Shown here: piece by piece, positions 1 to 5,084 of the stretch | Numbering within the stretch: position 1 is the stretch's first letter | Layout of the letters: the number at the start of each line of letters is the position of its first letter | Assembly: GCA_945863825.1 (NCBI GenBank) | Contig: CAMBBY010000148.1 | Location: 1 to 5,084 of the forward strand | DNA: 5,084 bases | DNA from: an uncultured Prevotella sp. | GTDB taxonomy: Bacteria; Bacteroidota; Bacteroidia; Bacteroidales; Bacteroidaceae | Reading direction: 5' to 3' | Notes under the pieces: generated by a model | Told to the model about the DNA's origin: nothing | Databases searched by the model: none | Seen by the model: only the letters and a program-made list of their open reading frames with translations | Position numbers and translations under genes: made by a program

Positions 1-47
1 CTACACAAGGAGTATCGTCGGCAGCGTCAGATGTGTATAAGAGACAG
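1..47 (+). other. Illumina/Nextera adapter left on the contig end (not genomic)
   Basis: This is synthetic library sequence. Bases 1-6 match the 3' end of the Illumina P5 oligonucleotide. Bases 7-14 (AAGGAGTA) match the i5 index I know as S507/N507. Bases 15-28 are the Nextera read-1 specific part, and 29-47 are the 19-bp Tn5 mosaic end. The order P5, index, read-1 adapter, mosaic end, insert is that of an intact tagmentation library molecule, so the genomic insert begins at 48. The likely cause is read-through of short inserts that were not trimmed before assembly. It is not a natural Tn5/IS50 end, because the index and P5 parts do not occur in the transposon. Confidence 0.98.
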
Positions 48-190
48 GCCACTGCCAGGCAGATACTTACCAGAGCACCAAGGGCAAAACAAGTAACATA
101 GAAATCACCAGATGAGAGTTCCATGATGAGACACACTACTGTAATAATGGTCCAGAAAAGCCAAAGATTTTGAGAAATATAGTCTATCAT
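48..190 (-). CDS. NfeD-like membrane protein, N-terminal fragment (3' end missing)
   Basis: Forty-seven complete codons are visible from the ATG at 190-188, plus a Gly-Cys-initial codon that can only be Ala. The peptide begins MIDYISQNLWLFW. It continues as one long hydrophobic stretch with the sequence MELSSGDFYVTCFALGAL (residues 23-40), which resembles the N-terminal membrane part of short NfeD proteins (E/T-S-G-D-F/W signature). Such proteins usually have two to four membrane helices followed by a cytoplasmic or periplasmic OB-fold domain, and often sit next to an SPFH/stomatin-like gene. Neither the OB fold nor that neighbour is in the window. The ATG is the only in-frame start, since a stop or no start codon occurs upstream. 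The gene lies 38 bp behind the M48 protease with no promoter seen between them, so co-transcription is likely. The frame runs on without a stop through the adapter at 1-47, so any residues beyond about 48 are artificial. The family call rests on a short segment. Confidence 0.75.
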
Positions 191-228
191 GATTCTATGA
201 TTTTGAATGGTTAGTATTTTTATATTGT

Positions 229-1134
229 CTAACGTCTTCTTGTTGTAGTCTTCTTCGCTGCAGCCTTTCTATTGTTTGTCAATTGCGAAGCTCTGACAGT
301 CTTAACAGAAGTAACGGCAGGAGTAGCAGCCTTATAATATTGCAAAGCTGTAGGCATCTCCTTTTCCAAAGCAGCAATACGCTTAGCATCAGAAGGGTGA
401 TCACTGAAGATATCACTCTTGTTTGAACTTGAACCGCTGGACATGCGCTTCCAGAAAGGAATAGCCTGCTGAGGATCATAACCAGCCATCGCTGCAAAAA
501 TCAGACCCATATAATCAGCCTCTGTCTCATTGTCACGGGAATACTTTAAGTTACGGAATAAGAAATACTGACCGGCAACAGCACTGGCCACATCACCTAC
601 ACCACTTCCCACAGCCTGATTCAGAACACTGCCTAAAACATTAGTACCAATCTGCTGATTCTGCTGCTTACTCAACTGCTCGGCACTATGTTTAGCCACA
701 GCATGTGCAATTTCATGACCAAGAACTATGGCAAGACAAGTCTCGTTCTGGGTATAAGGGAGCAATCCTTCATAAACTACGATTTTACCGCCTGGCATAC
801 AGAAAGCATTGACACTATTGTCTTGCACCAGATTAAATTCCCAGGAATAATTCTTCAAGTCATTAGCAAAACCATTCTGCTTCAAATATGTTTCTACGGC
901 AGTTGCCAATCTCTGACCTACTCTTCTGACCATAGCGGTCTGAGTAGCATTCGTGGATTTTTTAGCCGAAGCCATATACTTTGTATATTCCTGATTAGAG
1001 AGGCTCAACACCTGCTCATCAGAAACTGAAATACGATGAGTACGACCTGTCAGTGGTACTTGCTGGGTGGTTCCACAGGAAGCCAACACCAATGATGTCA
1101 TTGCCACAAGGGCAAGATTCTTTAAACTTTTCAT
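229..1134 (-). CDS. M48 family zinc metalloprotease lipoprotein (BepA/LoiP-like)
   Basis: A 301-residue periplasmic protease, probably anchored in the outer membrane. Residues 1-20 form a lipoprotein signal (two early Lys, hydrophobic core, lipobox LASC with Cys20). The residues after the Cys (GTTQQ) lack the acidic run that marks surface lipoproteins in Bacteroidetes, so a periplasm-facing position is inferred. The peptidase core has the zinc motif HEIAH at 140-144 (His140 and His144 as ligands, Glu141 catalytic). The third ligand is Glu203 in ETEAD (203-207). SDHPSDAKRI (244-253) is the conserved M48 DHP...R motif, and its His246 matches the autoinhibitory zinc-binding His of E. coli BepA. 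Unlike BepA there is no TPR domain. Instead there is a short Ala/Thr/Lys/Arg tail (about 287-301) ending in RRR. Known relatives degrade misassembled outer-membrane proteins; the substrate here is unknown. It has its own promoter at 1198-1229 and probably leads a transcript into the NfeD-like gene. The start is fixed by the signal peptide. Confidence 0.93.
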   Translation of the reverse strand: MKSLKNLALVAMTSLVLASCGTTQQVPLTGRTHRISVSDEQVLSLSNQEYTKYMASAKKSTNATQTAMVRRVGQRLATAVETYLKQNGFANDLKNYSWEFNLVQDNSVNAFCMPGGKIVVYEGLLPYTQNETCLAIVLGHEIAHAVAKHSAEQLSKQQNQQIGTNVLGSVLNQAVGSGVGDVASAVAGQYFLFRNLKYSRDNETEADYMGLIFAAMAGYDPQQAIPFWKRMSSGSSSNKSDIFSDHPSDAKRIAALEKEMPTALQYYKAATPAVTSVKTVRASQLTNNRKAAAKKTTTRRR

Positions 1135-1197
1135 CTTCTCTTTGATTTAAAAAACTCCTAAATTGACTGAATTATATAATATAACTCTACTCTTATG

Positions 1198-1229
1198 CAA
1201 AAATAACGTTTTTCTAAATAACTTCCAAA
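1198..1229 (-). promoter_or_regulatory. Bacteroidetes-type promoter of the M48 protease gene
   Basis: On the minus strand, TTTG (complement of 1226-1229, within TTGTTTGG) is followed after exactly 20 bases by TATTTTTG (complement of 1198-1205). This fits the Bacteroidetes primary sigma consensus TTTG-N17-23-TAnnTTTG, and the box continues as GCA, as is common for it. Transcription would start near 1192-1194, giving a leader of about 58-60 nt. The leader contains AGGAG (complement of 1155-1159), but this lies 20 nt from the ATG, too far for a normal Shine-Dalgarno role. The promoter lies wholly in the 129-bp gap behind the phosphoesterase gene, so the protease can be expressed independently of it. 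Confidence 0.75.
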
Positions 1230-1263
1230 CAATTGATAAACTTTTTGAAAGGAAATCGCTATT

Positions 1264-2388
1264 TTATAACTTTCTTTTCAATGTGATGACGGTCATTTCA
1301 GGCCATGCTCCCAAACGGAAAGGGAAAGAACCACCGATACCGGCGGATACATAGAGCATCTGGGCACCCCGCCTATAAATACCTCCCCACTCCTTGAAAG
1401 CCAGACGGGCTGGTGTCAATTTACCTATGAGAATCTGTCCAGCATGGGTATGACCGGAAAGGGTAAGATGTATGCCAGCCTTCAGAGCCTCCTTGCGCCA
1501 ATGATGTGGGTCGTGGGTCAACAGTATTTTGAAAGCTTTCTTATCTACGATTCCTTTCATTGCCTTTTTCAAGTTGGCACGATTAGAGAAAGGTGGATTT
1601 CCAGCATTCTCTACTCCTATTATCTCAATACTTGCCAGTCCATGCGATAAGGTAACATGCTCATTCATCAACTGAGTCCAGCCCAACTCCTTCTGAAATC
1701 CGAAAAGTTTTTTGCGGTTTCGCTTTAAAGCGCCAATGGTATGATTGTTATCATACTCACAATAATCATGATTTCCCCATACCGAATAGATTCCATCGGG
1801 AGCATGAAGTTGTTTTAATGTTTCCAGATATGGAGTTACTTCTGTAGCAGAGTTATTGACTAAATCTCCAGTAAAAACCATCAGTTCAACACCTTCATTA
1901 TTGGCACATTCCACCACTTTTTCTACGAAATCCGTATCTTTGGGAAAAGTACCCAAATGAAAATCCGTGAAATGCAGTATCTTATAACCATCAAAATAGG
2001 GAGGTAAATCCGGTGACGAATAGGTGATCTGTTTCACTTCCAACTTTCTCCATCCCTTCGTGAAACCAAATATGAATCCCCCTATCATAAACAAGGCAGG
2101 AAGAATGGCTACCCACCAAGGCAAAAATAGAGACAAAAGGATATAAACAATCTTTGGCATCACAGAAAAAAGAATCATCGTAAAAAGCACCCTCACAGAA
2201 AGTCTATGATATACGCCAAATTGCAGTCCTGTTTCTGCCAGAAGAAGCAAAGCTGATGGTATCCACCAGGCTACTGCCAAAGCTAAAGGCCAAGTAGAAA
2301 CGGCATCAAACCACAACCAGAAGTCGGGAACTAATGCCAACCCCAGCATCATGATAATATATAGTAATGATCTAAAAAGCTTTTTCAT
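1264..2388 (-). CDS. Membrane-anchored calcineurin-like metallophosphoesterase (YaeI/YkuE type)
   Basis: 374 residues from the ATG at 2388-2386. The first 110 or so residues hold about four hydrophobic segments (roughly 5-25, 33-51, 63-86, 89-109). A soluble metallophosphatase domain follows, with all its metal-binding blocks: TDFHLG (Asp142, His144), GDLV (Asp175), GNHD (Asn206, His207), THDP (His292) and SGHTHAGQ (His313, His315). The family binds two metal ions and cleaves phosphoesters. YkuE-type members act at the membrane or cell wall, but no substrate can be read from the sequence. The topology (short basic N-terminus, four segments) would leave the catalytic domain on the cytoplasmic side, though this is weakly supported. 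An in-frame TTG at 2403 would add five residues (MYFCT), but it lies inside the likely -7 promoter box, so the ATG is preferred. The gene sits between the nuo terminator and the M48 promoter and appears to be a single transcription unit. Confidence 0.9.
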   Translation of the reverse strand: MKKLFRSLLYIIMMLGLALVPDFWLWFDAVSTWPLALAVAWWIPSALLLLAETGLQFGVYHRLSVRVLFTMILFSVMPKIVYILLSLFLPWWVAILPALFMIGGFIFGFTKGWRKLEVKQITYSSPDLPPYFDGYKILHFTDFHLGTFPKDTDFVEKVVECANNEGVELMVFTGDLVNNSATEVTPYLETLKQLHAPDGIYSVWGNHDYCEYDNNHTIGALKRNRKKLFGFQKELGWTQLMNEHVTLSHGLASIEIIGVENAGNPPFSNRANLKKAMKGIVDKKAFKILLTHDPHHWRKEALKAGIHLTLSGHTHAGQILIGKLTPARLAFKEWGGIYRRGAQMLYVSAGIGGSFPFRLGAWPEMTVITLKRKL

Positions 2389-2392
2389 GGTG

Positions 2393-2400
2393 CAAAAATA
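2393..2400 (-). promoter_or_regulatory. Possible -7 promoter box of the phosphoesterase gene
   Basis: The minus strand reads TATTTTTG followed by CACC and then the ATG. The octamer matches TAnnTTTG exactly and is identical to the -7 box of the M48 promoter. No TTTG lies at the expected -33 distance, which would fall in the hairpin loop and arm of the nuo terminator around 2418-2424. If the box is used, transcription would start at or within a few bases of the ATG, giving a nearly leaderless mRNA. It could instead be a chance match in a T-rich stretch. Confidence 0.4.
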
Positions 2401-2401
2401 C

Positions 2402-2443
2402 AAAAAAAGGATGAGACTCTATCATGGAGCCCCATCCTTTTTT
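2402..2443 (-). terminator. Intrinsic terminator of the nuo operon
   Basis: Two 11-nt arms (2409-2419 and 2427-2437) flank a 7-nt loop (2420-2426). The stem is extended by an A/T tract on each side (A at 2402-2408, T at 2438-2443), and the minus-strand RNA ends in seven U. In that RNA all 11 positions pair, nine as Watson-Crick pairs and two as G-U wobbles (2414/2432 and 2416/2430). In the plus-strand RNA the same two positions become A-C mismatches, so the hairpin is best as a minus-strand terminator. It begins about 50 bases after the nuoN stop, as expected for the end of the operon. Weak bidirectional use cannot be excluded, but no plus-strand gene approaches from the left. Confidence 0.85.
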
Positions 2444-2493
2444 ATATTAAATCTGTATTTTCTTCTTGATAAGAATTCTATACCTTAATGATG

Positions 2494-3945
2494 TTATGCA
2501 TTAGCTGCTACAGAAATCCAATCGAATACACATGAACAGATACCGAATGCAACGATACCTACTGTGCAAATGGCAAGCGCCAACTTTGTTGAGCAAGCGC
2601 TCTGGAAAGTAGGCAGCGGATTATCGCTGTGCTTGATAAACATTGCCTTCACGATAAGCAAGTAGTAGTACAAGCTCAATACGGTGTTAACCAAAGCGAT
2701 GAATACTACGCCATAAGCCCATGCTCCAAGAGTGGTGTGAATATCTGCACCCTGAACGGCTGCCATAAACACGAAGAACTTTGAGAACATACCTGCAAAT
2801 GGAGGAATACCACCCAATGAGAACAAAGCCAATGTCATCAGGAATGCCAAACGTGGATTGGTCTTGTACAAACCGTTGTAGCTGTCCATCATAACTGTAC
2901 CATTGTTGTGCTCCTCAACAGCTGAGATAATGGTAAACACGCTCAAGTTGGCAACTACATAAATCAATACATAGTATGTCAGAGCTGTCATGCTCATTGC
3001 TGAGTTACCAACCACAGCCAACATGATGTAACCTGCCTGAGAGATAGAAGAGAATGCCATGAAACGCTTCAAGTCACTCTGACGGATAGCAAAGAGGTTG
3101 GCGATAGTGATAGAAAGTACAATGACGATGTAAAGCAATACAGTCCAGTACTCTACCATTGGAGCAAATACCTTCATGAGGATAGCACAGAGAGTAAATG
3201 CAGCAGCACCCTTAGAAACTACAGAGAGATAACCTGTAACTGTAGTTGGAGCACCCTGATATGAATCAGCTGTCCAGAAGTGGAAAGGAACCAAGGAAAT
3301 CTTGAAGCCCAAACCACTGAAGAAGAACACCATACCAGCAATGGTCAATGGAGATGCAGAGATAACCTTTGCAACATCATCGAAATACAAAGTACCGCAA
3401 GCAGCATAAAGCAAAGAGATACCATAAATCATCACACCACTTGAGAATGTAGCAGTAAGGATGAACTTAGCACCAGCTTCAGCTGAATTGTGACGATACT
3501 TATCGAATGCTACCAAGCAAGCCATTGGCACAGATGCCATCTCAAGACCGAGGAAGAACAGGAGGAAGTGGTTGGCACTTACCATCATATTCATACCAAG
3601 CAAGGTAGAGATAATCAACATATAGAACTCACCCTCCTTGAAGGCTGTGTCCTTACGGCTCAACCACTCCTTGGCCTGTACCAACACGATGAGGGTACCG
3701 AGAGCAAGGATAGTCTTCAAGACACCGACAGCAGGACCTGTTGTGTACATGCCGCCAAATGCCTCTGTGGCTTCTGTTGGGAAGATATTGATGACAATGT
3801 GAGCCACCATCAAGAGACATACCAGAGGATTGAACCACTTACGGTCTGCGCTCTTGGAACTGCAGAAGTCAGCAAAGAAAGTGATCAGCAGAACTACCAT
3901 CAGGGTAGCTTCTGGAATCATATTTAAAAATTGACTGTAATTCAT
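2494..3945 (-). CDS. nuoN: NADH-quinone oxidoreductase subunit N
   Basis: 483 residues, close to the 485 of E. coli NuoN, and hydrophobic throughout, consistent with 14 membrane helices. It is one of three antiporter-like subunits in the membrane arm of complex I that couple quinone reduction to proton pumping. The proton-path residues are all present: Glu135 in FFLGLEMAS (TM5), Lys215 in [12 protein letters not shown] (TM7), Lys245 in [10 protein letters not shown] (TM8) and Lys389 in GMFSKFFVF (TM12). The signature [21 protein letters not shown] (221-241) is typical of NuoN, with TAD in place of the commoner APD/VPD. The ATG at 3945 lies 15 bp behind the nuoM stop with no promoter between them, so the two share a transcript. 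Only a weak purine run (AGAAGAA) precedes the start. The gene is the last of the operon and is followed by the terminator at 2402-2443. Known Bacteroidales complexes usually lack the NuoEFG NADH module, but that cannot be checked here. Confidence 0.97.
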   Translation of the reverse strand: MNYSQFLNMIPEATLMVVLLITFFADFCSSKSADRKWFNPLVCLLMVAHIVINIFPTEATEAFGGMYTTGPAVGVLKTILALGTLIVLVQAKEWLSRKDTAFKEGEFYMLIISTLLGMNMMVSANHFLLFFLGLEMASVPMACLVAFDKYRHNSAEAGAKFILTATFSSGVMIYGISLLYAACGTLYFDDVAKVISASPLTIAGMVFFFSGLGFKISLVPFHFWTADSYQGAPTTVTGYLSVVSKGAAAFTLCAILMKVFAPMVEYWTVLLYIVIVLSITIANLFAIRQSDLKRFMAFSSISQAGYIMLAVVGNSAMSMTALTYYVLIYVVANLSVFTIISAVEEHNNGTVMMDSYNGLYKTNPRLAFLMTLALFSLGGIPPFAGMFSKFFVFMAAVQGADIHTTLGAWAYGVVFIALVNTVLSLYYYLLIVKAMFIKHSDNPLPTFQSACSTKLALAICTVGIVAFGICSCVFDWISVAANA

Positions 3946-3960
3946 TTCTTCTGATATTTA

Positions 3961-5084
3961 TTACATAATTACACTAAAGATAGGACCTACTGCGTCCATG
4001 ATAATCTCCTCTGCCCAGAGTGGGAACATACCGAGACCTGCTACACAGGCAATCAGACCTGCTACTGCAATACGCTCATCCCATGTTGCATCGTGGAGTT
4101 TCTCCAACTTTGGATTAGGAACCTTCTGATAAAGGATCTTACCTACACAACGCAAGATGTAAACCGCTGTTACTACGATAGAAGTACATGCGATGATGGT
4201 ACATACACGGTGGAACATATCTGCATTCTGGAATGAACCTACGAAGATGGTCATCTCAGCTACGAAACCAGAGAAACCTGGCAAACCGAGGTTAGCCAAA
4301 CCTGCTACAGCATAACCTACTGAGAGGAATGGGATAATCTTCATCAAACCACCCAAGTAGCGAACGTCACGTGTACCAGCCTGATGATAAATCATACCGA
4401 TAACGGCGAAGAAGAGGGCGGTCATCAAACCATGAGACAACATCTGGAGAATAGCACCAGTTGCAGCTGTCTGGGTCATCATGCAGAGTGCGAAGAGCAC
4501 CATACCACAGTGAGATACAGAAGAGTAAGCGTTGATGTACTTCAAGTCAGTCTGTACACAAGCTGACAAAGCACCATAAACGATTGAGATGGTTGTCAAT
4601 ACCAAGAATACCTTAATCCAGAAACCATGAGTAGCTGCTGGCAAAAGGAACATAGCGATACGGAAGCAACCATAACCACCCAACTTCATCAATACACCGG
4701 CATGCAACATAGATACGGCTGTTGGCGCACTTGCGTGACCATCAGGAGACCATGTATGGAATGGGAACAAAGCTCCAAGAATACCGAAACCGATGAAGAG
4801 CAATGGGAAGAATACATTCTGAACGCTCTCAGGAATAGCGTGAGCACCATGGGTATGGTGAGCGATATCCAGGATTTCGAATGTCTGAGCACCACTGTAG
4901 AAATAGATACCCAAGATACCGATAATCAAAAGAGCAGAACCACCCATCAACATCAAAGTCAACTTCATGGCAGAATACTCCTTTGCACCACTACCCCATA
5001 CACCGATGAGGAGATACATAGGAATCAGCGCAACCTCATAGAACATGAACATGGTGAACATGTCGATAGAGATGAAGAAACCAT
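3961..5084 (-). CDS. nuoM: NADH-quinone oxidoreductase subunit M, N-terminus beyond the window
   Basis: The frame is open to the right edge: codons up to 5082 read GFFISID before the ATG at 5061, which is therefore internal and not a true start. About 373 residues are visible. The family is near 490-500, so some 120 N-terminal residues (three or four helices) are missing. Counting from the Met at 5061, the TM5 Glu is Glu9 (MFYEVALIP), the TM8 Lys is Lys126 (GVLMKLGGYG), and the TM12 Glu is Glu269 (FVAEMTIF). The signature PFHTWSPDGHASAPTAVSMLHAG (100-122) identifies NuoM. The TM7 Lys of E. coli NuoM (Lys234) is replaced by Leu95 (GILGALFPFHTW). A His-rich loop, HHTHGAH (68-74), precedes TM7. 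The protein is a proton-translocating subunit in the membrane arm of complex I. It is followed after 15 bp by nuoN, the usual gene order. Confidence 0.96.
   Translation of the reverse strand, partial: GFFISIDMFTMFMFYEVALIPMYLLIGVWGSGAKEYSAMKLTLMLMGGSALLIIGILGIYFYSGAQTFEILDIAHHTHGAHAIPESVQNVFFPLLFIGFGILGALFPFHTWSPDGHASAPTAVSMLHAGVLMKLGGYGCFRIAMFLLPAATHGFWIKVFLVLTTISIVYGALSACVQTDLKYINAYSSVSHCGMVLFALCMMTQTAATGAILQMLSHGLMTALFFAVIGMIYHQAGTRDVRYLGGLMKIIPFLSVGYAVAGLANLGLPGFSGFVAEMTIFVGSFQNADMFHRVCTIIACTSIVVTAVYILRCVGKILYQKVPNPKLEKLHDATWDERIAVAGLIACVAGLGMFPLWAEEIIMDAVGPIFSVIM

Noticed and set aside
29..47. Tn5 mosaic end as evidence of a natural transposon
   Set aside because: It is directly preceded by Illumina index and P5 sequence, so it comes from tagmentation and not from a mobile element in the genome.
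688..1029. Plus-strand open frame of 113 codons opposite the M48 protease
   Set aside because: It is antisense to a gene with complete catalytic motifs and a lipoprotein signal, with no promoter or domain evidence of its own.
1171..1180. Perfect 10-bp palindrome ATTATATAAT in the M48 leader
   Set aside because: It is made only of A and T in an AT-rich leader, so it is easily expected by chance. There is no second copy or known operator match.
1163..1354. Plus-strand open frame of 63 codons across the gap between the protease and phosphoesterase genes
   Set aside because: It overlaps the M48 promoter and the 3' end of the phosphoesterase gene antisense. Its composition is that of AT-rich non-coding DNA and no domain is visible.
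2389..2403. TTG at 2403 as the start of the phosphoesterase (adds MYFCT)
   Set aside because: These codons coincide with the TATTTTTG box. The ATG at 2388 begins with MKKLFRSLL, a normal N-terminus for a membrane protein.
3490..3927. Plus-strand open frame of 145 codons opposite nuoN
   Set aside because: It lies wholly within nuoN, which has full family signatures. The peptide is His/Gln/Glu-rich with no recognisable domain, as expected for an antisense shadow frame.
5059..5061. ATG at 5061 as the start of nuoM
   Set aside because: The frame is open upstream to the window edge and reads GFFISID, which fits the preceding NuoM helix. About 120 residues of the family would otherwise be missing.

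Overview
The window looks like one end of a short-read (probably metagenomic) contig from a member of the Bacteroidales, most likely a Prevotella-like organism. This rests on two things. The promoters are of the Bacteroidetes TTTG / TAnnTTTG type with almost no Shine-Dalgarno sequences, and the protein set (NuoM-NuoN, M48 lipoprotein, NfeD-like protein) has a Bacteroidales flavour. The genus is a guess from protein character, not a search. All genes lie on the minus strand, so they are described here from right to left.

Right side (2494-5084): the 3' end of a complex I (nuo) operon, with nuoM running off the window edge and a complete nuoN 15 bp behind it. These are two of the proton-pumping, antiporter-like membrane subunits of NADH-quinone oxidoreductase. 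A strong intrinsic terminator (2402-2443) ends the operon. Its hairpin pairs fully only in the minus-strand RNA.

Middle (1264-2388): a membrane-anchored calcineurin-like metallophosphoesterase of the YaeI/YkuE type. It starts only a few bases after a TATTTTTG -7 box, which itself abuts the nuo terminator.

Left side (48-1134): a zinc-metalloprotease lipoprotein of family M48 with a well-formed promoter of its own. It is followed 38 bp later by the first 47-48 codons of an NfeD-like membrane protein. Together they look like a small envelope quality-control unit.

Bases 1-47 are not genomic. They are the tail of the Illumina P5 oligonucleotide, an 8-base i5 index, and the Nextera read-1 adapter ending in the Tn5 mosaic end. 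The NfeD-like reading frame stays open through this adapter, so an automatic caller would give that protein an artificial C-terminus.

I found no RNA genes, CRISPR arrays, insertion sequences or phage genes, and no undescribed system. The points most worth a second look are the adapter artefact, the missing TM7 lysine in NuoM, the terminator-promoter overlap with a nearly leaderless start, and the strand-specific terminator stem. No gene-free stretch exceeds about 130 bases.
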